Notes under the pieces: generated by a model
Database searches by the model: none
What the model saw: the letters and a program-made list of their open reading frames with translations, nothing else
Told to the model about the DNA's origin: nothing
DNA from: CAJKWP01 sp964554475
Lineage (GTDB): Bacteria > Bacillota > Clostridia > Christensenellales > UBA1242
NCBI GenBank assembly: GCA_964554475.1
Contig: CAZKOT010000031.1
Span: 1 to 15,068, forward strand
Reading direction: 5' to 3'
DNA length: 15,068 bases
Translations under genes and position numbers: made by a program
In this document: piece after piece, positions 1 through 6,648 of the stretch
How positions within the stretch are numbered: the first letter of the stretch is position 1
How the letters are laid out: the number at the start of each line of letters is the position of its first letter

Positions 1-497
1 AATCCGAAAACCTTCATCCTTCACGCGGCGTTGCTGGGTCAGAGTTTCCTCCATTGCCCAATATTCCTAACTGCTGCCTCCCGTAGGAGTCTGGACCGTA
101 TCTCAGTTCCAGTGTGGCCGTATACCCTCTCAGGTCGGCTATTCATCGTCGCCTTGGTAGGCCATTACCCATACCAACTAGCTAATGAAACGCAAGCCCA
201 TCTATTACCGATAAATCTTTCACCCCTTCTCGATGCCGAGTTGTGGTCATATGCGGTATTAGCACTTATTTCTAAATGTTATTCCCCAGTAATAGGCAGG
301 TTACTCACGCGTTACTCACCCGTCCGCCACTGAATTATCGGCACAAAGAAGATTGTTTTGAAACGTCATTGCAAGGAGCAAAACTCCATTGCAATTTAAT
401 CCTTTAAATCTGCTTTGTGCCAATAACTCCGTTCGACTTGCATGTATTAAGCACGCCGCCAGCGTTTGTCCTGAGCCAGGATCAAACTCTAACGTTA
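1..497 (-). rRNA. rrs: 16S ribosomal RNA, 5' part (truncated by window edge)
   Basis: The reverse strand contains the universal 27F-type site AGAGTTTGATCCTGGCTCAG (complement of 471-490), and the reverse complement of positions 71-90 holds the ACTCCTACGGGAGGCAGCAG block. The mature 5' end should lie about 7 nt before the 27F site, near 497. Only the first ~490 nt are present; the rest continues past position 1. The GACAAACGCTGGCGGCGTGC stretch is typical of Clostridia and other Firmicutes. Helix 6 in V1 (about 332-430) is about 100 nt, far longer than the ~40 nt of E. coli. It forms a clean extended hairpin, so this looks like a genuine expansion and not damage. Confidence 0.97.
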
Positions 498-710
498 TTT
501 ATAAATTGCTTTACGCAATTTCGTTAAAATTGAACCGTACTCAAAAACTTTTAACTGACTTGTAAAAGTTATTTTTTTTGTACGTTACAAGTTAATTTTA
601 AAAAAATTAACAGGTTATTTATTTTTAGTCGTGAACTAAAAAATCGCACTATTAAAAACCTTTGCTATCTATTCAATTTTCATAGTTCTTAACCCATCTT
701 ATGATGGGTG
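498..710 (-). other. rRNA operon leader with 5' hairpin and boxA-like element
   Basis: This is the transcribed leader between the predicted rrn start and mature 16S. The first transcribed bases form a 7-bp hairpin (arms 703-709 and 692-698, loop 699-702). It is followed by a boxA-like stretch, GAACTATGAAAATTGAATAG on the reverse strand (about 672-691), similar to antitermination leaders of Firmicutes rrn operons. Further AT-rich hairpins lie at about 591-611 and 547-575, likely part of the processing stems whose 3' partner is outside the window. No gene is seen here. From 776 to 904 there is only AT-rich spacer, with an imperfect A/T hairpin near 833-863. Confidence 0.55.
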
Positions 711-715
711 CAGTT

Positions 716-775
716 ATATTAACATATTAAAAACCCTTTGTCAACCGGTTTTTTAAAATATTTTTTGATTTTTTT
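716..775 (-). promoter_or_regulatory. rRNA operon promoter with UP-like element
   Basis: On the reverse strand a perfect -35 TTGACA (739-744) is followed by a 17-bp spacer and TAATAT (716-721), preceded by TG one base away, giving an extended -10. Directly upstream of the -35 lies an A/T-tract block (about 749-775) like an rrn UP element. The predicted start is near 709, about 210 nt before mature 16S. I see only one strong promoter here. Confidence 0.8.
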
Positions 776-904
776 TGTCATAATTCATGTTAATTCTTAC
801 ATTAAGTATTGCAGTGTAAAATGTGAAAGAAATTAATTAAAATTTTTTATTTTAAATTAATGTTATCATAATAAAAAAATAAAATGAGCCAAATTAATGT
901 CTTT

Positions 905-1654
905 TTATTTAATTATATTTAATGATTTATAAATTCTTTCATTTCTTTTTTTCACAAACTCCAATTGCCTATTTATCCATAACAAATATTCCTCAACTGT
1001 CTTAGGAAATGGATTTTTTTCAAAAAAACCATTACCTAACCAAAATTTTATACTAGTGTAATCATCATTTACTAAATCTTGTAGGTAGAAATAATTTACA
1101 TAACCCCTGAAATCAACAAACAAATCAAAGAAATCTTTATTTTTTAATAAAGTTTCATAGAGAGGAGATGTTTCTTTATTATAATATTTTCTAATACATT
1201 CTAGCGTTAAATCAAATCTATCTTTTATAAATGGGTTAAAGCCTCTTATTTGATTTATACTACCTTTTATTTTAGGGAAAATTATTGAGCCACCAATTGT
1301 ATATGACTTTCTTGTGTAATCTTCCATAAATTTTTTATAATCAGGCAAAAATTCCATTAACTGTTTTATCATTAATTTATATTTTTTATATCTAAAACTA
1401 GTGATTATTGAATCACTACCAAAACTAAAATTTTTCCATGTTAAATAATTTGCACCATGCCCTTCAATTAAATTCATAAAATCGCCATTGGGTAATTGTT
1501 TACTCCAAATAAGCTTATGATATTTTTTTAGTGTTTTACTTTCCGTATCTGGGTCAACAAAAACGCCTCCAATTTCATTTTTCCAATAATTTTCCCAAAA
1601 TTGAGGAGTGTCTGTTGTAAAATCAAAATTTATTTCTATCTTATCTTTTTCCAA
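905..1654 (-). CDS. DUF6994-like protein of unknown function
   Basis: A 249-residue soluble protein with no signal peptide or membrane segment. The N-terminal part has FDFTTDTPQFWENYW, then DPDTESKTLKKYHKLIWS and LPNG, and later SFGSDSI. From memory this pattern (W-rich start, YHxLWSxxLPNG, SSDSI) matches the family labelled DUF6994, whose role is unknown. It starts with TTG two bases after the trpS stop codon. No ATG or GTG occurs in frame between the upstream stop and this TTG, and the conserved N-terminal motifs begin just after it, so the start is well constrained. A GGGAT inside the end of trpS is a possible weak SD. It has no promoter of its own that I can see, so it is probably co-transcribed and translationally coupled with trpS. 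The coding gene is firm; the family call is moderate. Confidence 0.75.
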   Translation of the reverse strand: MEKDKIEINFDFTTDTPQFWENYWKNEIGGVFVDPDTESKTLKKYHKLIWSKQLPNGDFMNLIEGHGANYLTWKNFSFGSDSIITSFRYKKYKLMIKQLMEFLPDYKKFMEDYTRKSYTIGGSIIFPKIKGSINQIRGFNPFIKDRFDLTLECIRKYYNKETSPLYETLLKNKDFFDLFVDFRGYVNYFYLQDLVNDDYTSIKFWLGNGFFEKNPFPKTVEEYLLWINRQLEFVKKRNERIYKSLNIIK

Positions 1655-1656
1655 AA

Positions 1657-2658
1657 TTAACTTATCCCAATAGCTTTTTTTACTTCAGTTAAGATTTTCT
1701 TTGCAATCGGGCGGACTTTTTCGCCCCCTTCTTTTAAAATCTGCATTACAATTTCAGGGTTTTCCATATAATAATCATACTTTTCTTTCATTTTGCTTAG
1801 TTTAGAATTTAAAAGTTCAAAAAGTTTTTTCTTCGCATCAGCCCAAGAAATTCCCTCTTCAAAAAGTTTTTTAAATTCATCAATTTGTTTTGAACTGGCA
1901 AAATTAGAATAATATTCAAAAATTACCGAATTTGTGTCTTTAGGTTCATTTATTCCCGAACTGTCAGTTTTAATTTGACCAATTAATTTTTGAAGAGTTT
2001 TTTCATCACAAAAAAGTGGAATGGTGTTATTATAGCTTTTACTCATTTTACGCCCATCAAGTCCACGAATTAATGCCACTTTTTCATCAATGCTTTCTTT
2101 TGGAAGTTTTAAAGTCTTACCATAAGTTTTATTAAAGTAATCAGCAATATCACGTGCAATTTCAACATGCTGCTTTTGGTCGATTCCAACAGGTACAAAA
2201 TCAGTGTTCATAATTAATATATCCGCCGCCATCAATAAAGGATAGGTATAAAGTCCCATATTAACATTACTATCTTCATCAATTCCTTCTTGTCGGTTTT
2301 GTTCAATTAATGCTTTATAAGCATGTGCACGGTTCAAAAGTCCTTTGGGCGTGATGTTTGATAATATTGTTGTTAATTCAAAAATTTCCGTAATATCGGA
2401 TTGTCTATAAAAACAAACATTTTTTTTAACTTGCTCATCAAGCCCGCAAGCAAGCCACGAACATGCCACTTCTAAAATGTATTGTTTTAATTTTTCTTTG
2501 TTTTTTTGGGTTGTTAGTGAATGATAATCAGCAATAAAATAAAAACAAATGCAATCACTTTTTTTTGAAAAATTTATTGAAGGAGAAATTGCCCCCAAAA
2601 AATTTCCTAAATGTGGTGTTCCTGTCGGTTTAATACCTGTTAAAAGAATTTTTGACAT
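1657..2658 (-). CDS. trpS: Tryptophanyl-tRNA synthetase
   Basis: Class I aminoacyl-tRNA synthetase that charges tRNA-Trp with tryptophan in the cytosol. At 333 residues it has the normal bacterial TrpRS length. Visible signatures are the HIGH-box equivalent PHLGN (residues 15-19), preceded by GIKPTGTPHLGN; the MAADIL segment (143-148); GIDQKQHVE (158-166), typical of the Trp-binding domain; and KMSKS (204-208). The open frame extends 19 codons further upstream, but that part has no family similarity. The ATG at 2658 has an AAAGGA SD and begins MSKILLTGIKPTG as in homologues, so I choose it. No T-box leader (no GGTGGTACCGCG-type sequence) is visible upstream. The DUF6994-like gene follows after 2 nt. 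Confidence 0.96.
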   Translation of the reverse strand: MSKILLTGIKPTGTPHLGNFLGAISPSINFSKKSDCICFYFIADYHSLTTQKNKEKLKQYILEVACSWLACGLDEQVKKNVCFYRQSDITEIFELTTILSNITPKGLLNRAHAYKALIEQNRQEGIDEDSNVNMGLYTYPLLMAADILIMNTDFVPVGIDQKQHVEIARDIADYFNKTYGKTLKLPKESIDEKVALIRGLDGRKMSKSYNNTIPLFCDEKTLQKLIGQIKTDSSGINEPKDTNSVIFEYYSNFASSKQIDEFKKLFEEGISWADAKKKLFELLNSKLSKMKEKYDYYMENPEIVMQILKEGGEKVRPIAKKILTEVKKAIGIS

Positions 2659-2734
2659 TATATTTTTCCTTTGCAAAAATTTTAGCACAAAATACCTAAA
2701 ATCACAAATAAACAATAATTAAAAAATTTTTTAT

Positions 2735-2765
2735 ATTATAAAGAGCATAAACTACAAAAGGACAA
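2735..2765 (-). promoter_or_regulatory. Possible trpS promoter
   Basis: A perfect TATAAT (complement of 2735-2740) lies about 77 nt upstream of the trpS ATG. The best -35 is TTGTCC (2760-2765), 4 of 6 matches, but with a long 19-bp spacer. The -10 is convincing; the -35 is not. Confidence 0.35.
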
Positions 2766-2774
2766 AAAATCCCT

Positions 2775-2838
2775 AACTCTCCACTCAATTCTCAACTTTT
2801 ATCTATTTGTATTTTGTTATTTGTAATTTGTTTTTCAC
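2775..2838. repeat. Two adjacent runs of 7-bp tandem repeats
   Basis: In the spoIIP-trpS spacer, three heptads AACTCTC, CACTCAA and TTCTCAA (2775-2795) are followed after 8 bases by four heptads TATTTGT, ATTTTGT, TATTTGT and AATTTGT (2804-2831), with a fifth weaker unit to 2838. Both runs keep a strict 7-bp period with degenerate units. This resembles the degenerate heptad repeats found between genes in some bacteria. It encodes nothing obvious. Confidence 0.6.
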
Positions 2839-2854
2839 TCTCAACAAAATGATT

Positions 2855-3979
2855 TTAAGCATTTAAAATATCTTTTTTAACTTTAGATTTTTTTCTTAAT
2901 TGAATAACATAAATTGTAACGAAAGTAAGTGTTATGCCTGAAAATAAAACTATTAAAATAATTGTTGGAAGTTGATTTTCTTCTAATGAATCTAAAACCA
3001 CATCAACAGTGTTATCACTTGGCAAAGTATTGCCAATTTTTAAATCTCCACTTTCCTCATCAACAATAGTTTCAAAAAGTGTTGTATCAATTACTTCGGC
3101 GAGATAAGGAACTGTTAATTTTACTAAATCTTTTTCAATTGTATGAGTTCCCATTTCAAACAAAAGTGCTTTTGAATAAAGTCCTTGATTGTAATGACCC
3201 GATGCAAAATAAACGTCTGTAAAAAGCCAGGGACAAACTGTTTCTGCAACACTCATTAAGTAAAGAGCAAATTGCAAGTTAGTCTCTTTGTTTGGATTTG
3301 CTTGTCCAACAACAATTCTAACCTGACAATGTTCAACATCTTCATACCATTTAACATAATTACTTCGTTTAACACCATCACGATGTATATCAAAGATTGC
3401 ATTAGGATTTTCTTTTAAAAGTCTTTTTGCTGTAATGCAGCTTCGATTGTAAGCATAAGAATCATGTGGTATATGAAGCGTTTCATCAACACTTACCTCA
3501 ATACCTTTTTTTTCGAATTCATTTGCTAATAGTTTTGCAATGTCATGAATTCCACCTGCCCCGTAAATGCTTGAAAAACCATCTCCATTTAAGTAACTTT
3601 CGTCATTGTGAGTCATATAAAGAGCAATTTTCTTTTTTGTTTCAGTCGAGGATATAGGATTTAATGTTTTTTTTGTAACAAAAGGTTTTTTAAGTTTTCT
3701 TAAAAATCTAACTTTTGCAATATGGGCACTTTCATCAACCAAATAAACTTCAAACTCATTAAATTGTTTATCAATTATTTTGTCTCCTAATGAAACATCA
3801 GTTCGCTCAAAAACGAAATTATCGTATTCATCATAAACAACGTAATTTATTTCTTTTACTGGCGAAGTTTGAGCATATATTACATGCTTTTCTTCAATAT
3901 TAAATAAAAAAGCAGAAATTAACAAAATTAAAAAAAGCAATCCAAAATATAATTTTTTCATGCTTTTAGTTTGTTTCAT
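2855..3979 (-). CDS. spoIIP: Stage II sporulation protein P (engulfment peptidoglycan hydrolase)
   Basis: SpoIIP is a membrane-anchored amidase/endopeptidase that works with SpoIID and SpoIIM to thin septal peptidoglycan and drive engulfment. The protein has an N-terminal membrane anchor (about residues 8-27) and an extracytoplasmic catalytic domain. That domain carries MTHNDESY (H124, E127), the glycine-rich GAGGIHDIAKLL, DIHRDG (H199) and LLFEMG (E275), matching the presumed zinc/catalytic residues of the family. Unusually, it ends with a second membrane helix (about 338-361) followed by a lysine-rich tail; SpoIIP proteins I know have only the N-terminal anchor. Neither candidate start (ATG at 3979 or 3961) has a good SD. 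It is not next to gpr, its partner in Bacillus. No clear sigma-E or sigma-F promoter was recognised upstream. Confidence 0.9.
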   Translation of the reverse strand: MKQTKSMKKLYFGLLFLILLISAFLFNIEEKHVIYAQTSPVKEINYVVYDEYDNFVFERTDVSLGDKIIDKQFNEFEVYLVDESAHIAKVRFLRKLKKPFVTKKTLNPISSTETKKKIALYMTHNDESYLNGDGFSSIYGAGGIHDIAKLLANEFEKKGIEVSVDETLHIPHDSYAYNRSCITAKRLLKENPNAIFDIHRDGVKRSNYVKWYEDVEHCQVRIVVGQANPNKETNLQFALYLMSVAETVCPWLFTDVYFASGHYNQGLYSKALLFEMGTHTIEKDLVKLTVPYLAEVIDTTLFETIVDEESGDLKIGNTLPSDNTVDVVLDSLEENQLPTIILIVLFSGITLTFVTIYVIQLRKKSKVKKDILNA

Positions 3980-4145
3980 ATACGTAAAATAATACTTATC
4001 TTTCCAAGAATGCGAAAGTTAAACAAGAGTAAAAAAGTGTAGTTAAAAATATAAAACTAACTTAATTAAAAATATTACACTGATTACAAATAACTAACTA
4101 CTCGCACTAATATTGAAGCAGAGTAAATTTCTCAATTCCTTAATT

Positions 4146-4625
4146 TTAAGCAATTTCACCAATTAAAATTACATAATTTTTACCATATTTTTTTGCGCAT
4201 TTAGGACAAGTTGTAAATGAGGTAAACAATTTTTTTATTTTATAATTTTTTTTAGTTGAAAGCTGTTCAAAATCCTTTATCCATTTTCCAATATTACTAT
4301 ACGAACCTTCATAAACTTTACTATAAAATTTTCCATTTAAGACAATATTATTAGCACCTTCAACTTTTTTATCAACGCCTAAAAGCAAATTCATACTCCA
4401 TTTTGAAGTGTGTTCAGTTAATCCCAAAGCGCTTTCAATTTGTGCTTTTGACGCTTCCGCTTTTTTAATAAGATTTATAATTGTTTTTCCAAAATTTAAA
4501 GGTATGTAAAAAAAAGTGCGAATTTTTCCTGTAATAAATTTTTTGTTTTGCCAATTTAAAATTTTGTCATCCCATGGTTTGAGGTCAAAAGGTGGACAAC
4601 ATATTTCTTCTTTTTTAGTATCCAT
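4146..4625 (-). CDS. GyrI-like small-molecule-binding family protein, cysteine-rich
   Basis: A 159-residue cytosolic protein. The start CCPPFDLKPWDDK, the central IPLNFG, the VEGAN segment, VYEGSYSNIGKWI and the end TCPKCAKKYGKNYV match, from memory, a conserved family usually annotated as a GyrI-like domain protein or, loosely, as a hydrolase. Its function is not established. The CC pair (residues 9-10) and the C-terminal CxxC could bind a metal; that is inference. The ATG at 4625 has a GGAGA SD. It stands alone, with its own promoter and a 166-nt gap to spoIIP. The gene and family are fairly secure; any biochemical role is not. Confidence 0.82.
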   Translation of the reverse strand: MDTKKEEICCPPFDLKPWDDKILNWQNKKFITGKIRTFFYIPLNFGKTIINLIKKAEASKAQIESALGLTEHTSKWSMNLLLGVDKKVEGANNIVLNGKFYSKVYEGSYSNIGKWIKDFEQLSTKKNYKIKKLFTSFTTCPKCAKKYGKNYVILIGEIA

Positions 4626-4669
4626 TTAAAATCTCCATTAATATTTTTATGTTATTACTATATATTTTA

Positions 4670-4698
4670 TATATACCAAATTAAAATTTTTTTGTAAA
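4670..4698 (-). promoter_or_regulatory. Sigma-A-type promoter of the GyrI-like gene
   Basis: TTTACA (complement of 4693-4698), a 17-bp spacer and TATATA (4670-4675), each 5 of 6 to consensus, end 45 nt upstream of the ATG at 4625. Confidence 0.6.
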
Positions 4699-4739
4699 AT
4701 AAAAATAGTTGTGAATTAAGTGTTTAAAAAAATATATAG

Positions 4740-4775
4740 AAAAAGTGGAGCAATAAATTGCTTTTCTTTTTTTCT
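4740..4775. terminator. Weak hairpin after asd
   Basis: A short stem AGCAA/TTGCT with a 4-nt loop lies 27 nt or more beyond the asd stop. On the asd strand it is followed by CCAC and then T5. On the other strand it is followed by a longer T-rich tract, but no rightward gene lies upstream. It may end asd transcription poorly. Confidence 0.3.
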
Positions 4776-4800
4776 TAAAATTATTAAATTTGATATATAT

Positions 4801-5799
4801 TTAATTATTAGCCTGTATTAAAAGTTTAAGAATCTGAACTGCATTTGTTGCTGCACCTTTTCTAATATTATCAGCAACAACCCACATATTAAGTGAATTA
4901 TTAGCACTTTCATCAATTCGAAGTCGTCCAACATAGACCTCATTAGTATTTTGACACATTAATGGAAAAGGATATTCGTTTTTACTAGGGTCATCAATTA
5001 CAACAATTCCTTTTGCTTTGTTCAATATATTTTTCACATCAGAAAGTAAAAATGGTTTTTTAAAAGTAACATTAATACTTTCACTATGTCCAAAAAGAAC
5101 AGGAACACGCACACAGGTTGCCGTTATTTTCAAATTTTTATCCCCTAGAATTTTTCTAGTTTCGCTCACCATTTTCATTTCTTCTTTTGTGTAATTGTTG
5201 GGCAAAAAAACATCAATATGAGGAATTAAATTTCTAAAAATTGGTTTAATGAATTTTTTTGGAGGAAATCCTTTCTCTCCTTCAATTAAATCATCAATTC
5301 CACTTTTGCCCGCTCCTGAAACAGATTGATAAGTTGAATAAATCACTCTTTCAATCCCGTAAACTTTGTGCAATGGAGCAAGTGCAACAACAGCTTGAAT
5401 TGTTGAGCAATTAGGATTTGCAATAATGTTTTTATGATTAAAAGCATCTTGAGGATTAACCTCAGGAACAACAAGAGGAACATCGTCATCATTTCGCCAA
5501 AAACTTGAATTATCAATTACAACTGCCCCTTGAGATGCAAAAATTGGAGCGTAAATTTTTGAAATTTCGCTTCCTGCCGAAAAAAGTGCGTAATCAATTT
5601 TTTTTAATTTTACATTATTTTCGGTTAACTGCTCAACCTCAAAAGATTTTTCACCAAACTGCAATTTTTTCCCATCACTCCTTGCTGAAGCAAATAAGAA
5701 TAAATTTTTAATCGAAATTTTTTCCTCTTCTAAAATTTCAAGCATTTTACGACCAACAAGTCCCGTAGCGCCAACAACTGCAATATTAAAATGTTTCAT
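4801..5799 (-). CDS. asd: Aspartate-semialdehyde dehydrogenase
   Basis: Converts aspartyl phosphate to aspartate semialdehyde with NADPH, the branch point to lysine, diaminopimelate, threonine and methionine. At 332 residues it has normal length. It shows the NADP-binding GATGLVG (residues 10-16), the catalytic cysteine in NPNCSTIQ (C131), the conserved SVSGAGKSG (159-167) and the catalytic histidine in RVPVLFGHSE (H238). The ATG at 5799 has an AAGAGG SD 7 nt upstream. A predicted promoter at 5989-6016 would give a leader of about 180 nt with several stable hairpins. In Bacillus subtilis asd follows spoVFAB; here dpaB lies upstream on the same strand but is separated by an oppositely oriented lipoprotein gene. 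Asd supplies the pathway that feeds dipicolinate synthase. Confidence 0.97.
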   Translation of the reverse strand: MKHFNIAVVGATGLVGRKMLEILEEEKISIKNLFLFASARSDGKKLQFGEKSFEVEQLTENNVKLKKIDYALFSAGSEISKIYAPIFASQGAVVIDNSSFWRNDDDVPLVVPEVNPQDAFNHKNIIANPNCSTIQAVVALAPLHKVYGIERVIYSTYQSVSGAGKSGIDDLIEGEKGFPPKKFIKPIFRNLIPHIDVFLPNNYTKEEMKMVSETRKILGDKNLKITATCVRVPVLFGHSESINVTFKKPFLLSDVKNILNKAKGIVVIDDPSKNEYPFPLMCQNTNEVYVGRLRIDESANNSLNMWVVADNIRKGAATNAVQILKLLIQANN

Positions 5800-5834
5800 T
5801 TTGTAACCTCTTGATTATTTTATATGGATTTTTG

Positions 5835-5982
5835 CTTTTGCATGTTCCAACAGACTGTCGATAAAAAGCATGGACGCAAAAAATTAACTTATTTTTTGCT
5901 GCTGCGTTTACTTCCAAACGCTTCACGACAGTCCTTTACGTGAAGTAACTCCTGCCTTTTTCACTTCTTGTGTCTAGCATCT
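5835..5982 (-). ncRNA. Candidate structured RNA: asd leader or stand-alone ncRNA
   Basis: The transcript strand upstream of asd holds several exact stems: CTTCACG/CGTGAAG (5939-5945 with 5921-5927, 11-nt loop); GCGTTT/AAACGC (5904-5909 with 5916-5921, 6-nt loop); and a 9-bp stem (5876-5884 with 5891-5899). The loop of the first hairpin contains GGACTGT, complementary to ACAGTCT at 5852-5858, which would give a 7-bp pseudoknot (one G-U) enclosing the other hairpins. The first arm can alternatively pair with GAAGT at 5964-5968, so there are two mutually exclusive folds. No lysine riboswitch core (GAGGTGCG, GCCGAAG) is seen, no U-tract terminator precedes asd, and the asd SD is not obviously masked. 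It could be a cis-regulator, a free ncRNA such as the raiA class, or a repeat element; I cannot assign a family. Confidence 0.5.
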
Positions 5983-5988
5983 TATTTT

Positions 5989-6016
5989 TTTATAAAGTTA
6001 TAAAAAAAAAGTACAA
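5989..6016 (-). promoter_or_regulatory. Promoter for the structured RNA and asd
   Basis: TTGTAC (complement of 6011-6016), a 16-bp spacer and TATAAA (5989-5994) on the asd strand. The predicted start is near 5982, just ahead of the hairpin-rich stretch. Confidence 0.5.
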
Positions 6017-6034
6017 CTTAAAAAATAACCCCTA

Positions 6035-6063
6035 TTGAAAAAATTTCATAAAATGTATATAAT
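6035..6063 (+). promoter_or_regulatory. Sigma-A promoter of the lipoprotein gene
   Basis: TTGAAA (6035-6040), a 17-bp spacer and a perfect TATAAT (6058-6063). It is back to back with the asd-side promoter; the two -35 boxes are only 18 bp apart. Confidence 0.75.
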
Positions 6064-6081
6064 AATAAGAGAGGGTGTTTT

Positions 6082-6522
6082 GTGAAAAAATTTTTTAAAG
6101 GATTAACCTTAATTTTAATAGCCCTGTTTGTAAGTATTTCTTTTGCTGGATGCGGAGAAAATTACGAACATATTTTTAATAACATAAAAAAAGAAGATTT
6201 AGTCAGTATTAAGTGGGGAGATATCGAAAAAACCGACAGAGTACTTTTGGACCAGTTTTACGATGAATTTAATGCCTACACTTTTAAATCATCAATAATA
6301 CTTTTAAAAAGCGAAATTGATGATACAATGACAGTAACAGTTAAATACAAAGTTCACAGACTATTTTCAACAACCGAGCAGACTTTTGACCTAGTTTGGG
6401 AAAGACGCGTGCGTGAAAGCTCTATATTGCATACGAATGTTTATTCCACTTATTTATTTCGAACCAATCTATGGAAAGTAAGTGATGTTAGTAAATCAGT
6501 TTTAACAAAGTATTTTGTTTAG
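6082..6522 (+). CDS. Small predicted lipoprotein of unknown function
   Basis: A 146-residue protein with a lipoprotein signal: KK-rich start, hydrophobic core LTLILIALFVSISF and the lipobox FAGC, giving lipidated C23 and anchoring on the outer face of the membrane. The remaining ~120 residues have no family I recognise; they are rich in beta-type sequence (TVTVKYKV) and end in FV. It starts with GTG at 6082, with SD AGAGGG 6 nt upstream. It has its own promoter and terminator and is the only rightward gene between two leftward pathway genes (dpaB and asd), so it looks like an insertion into an ancestral dpaA-dpaB-asd order. Nothing links it directly to dipicolinate. Confidence 0.82.
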   Translation: MKKFFKGLTLILIALFVSISFAGCGENYEHIFNNIKKEDLVSIKWGDIEKTDRVLLDQFYDEFNAYTFKSSIILLKSEIDDTMTVTVKYKVHRLFSTTEQTFDLVWERRVRESSILHTNVYSTYLFRTNLWKVSDVSKSVLTKYFV

Positions 6523-6562
6523 AAATGATAATTTTTTATGTTATTGTAAAAGCACTTTAGAC

Positions 6563-6593
6563 AAGTTTACTTTGTAAACTTTATAATTTTTTT
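6563..6593 (+). terminator. Intrinsic terminator of the lipoprotein gene
   Basis: Perfect 8-bp stem AAGTTTAC/GTAAACTT (6563-6570 with 6574-6581, 3-nt loop), followed by an AT stretch containing T7. It lies 41 nt after the stop codon. Confidence 0.6.
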
Positions 6594-6604
6594 GCAATTT
6601 TAGT

Positions 6605-6635
6605 GTTCAATAGAGTGAAAATTTTGAGATTGAAC
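6605..6635. repeat. Inverted repeat downstream of dpaB
   Basis: GTTCAAT and ATTGAAC (6605-6611 and 6629-6635) with a 17-nt loop, starting 14 nt beyond the dpaB stop. On the dpaB strand it is not followed by a U-tract, so it may stabilise the 3' end or terminate weakly. Confidence 0.35.
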
Positions 6636-6648
6636 GCCCAAAATATTT

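Noticed and set aside
31..333. 100-codon rightward open frame
   Set aside because: It lies fully inside the 16S rRNA gene on the opposite strand.
2659..2715. 19-codon N-terminal extension of TrpRS
   Set aside because: No family similarity and no SD; the ATG at 2658 has an SD and begins like homologues.
2659..2854. T-box leader upstream of trpS
   Set aside because: No T-box sequence or terminator/antiterminator pair is visible in the spacer.
5800..5982. Lysine riboswitch upstream of asd
   Set aside because: The conserved GAGGTGCG and GCCGAAG core elements are missing, despite the suggestive position.
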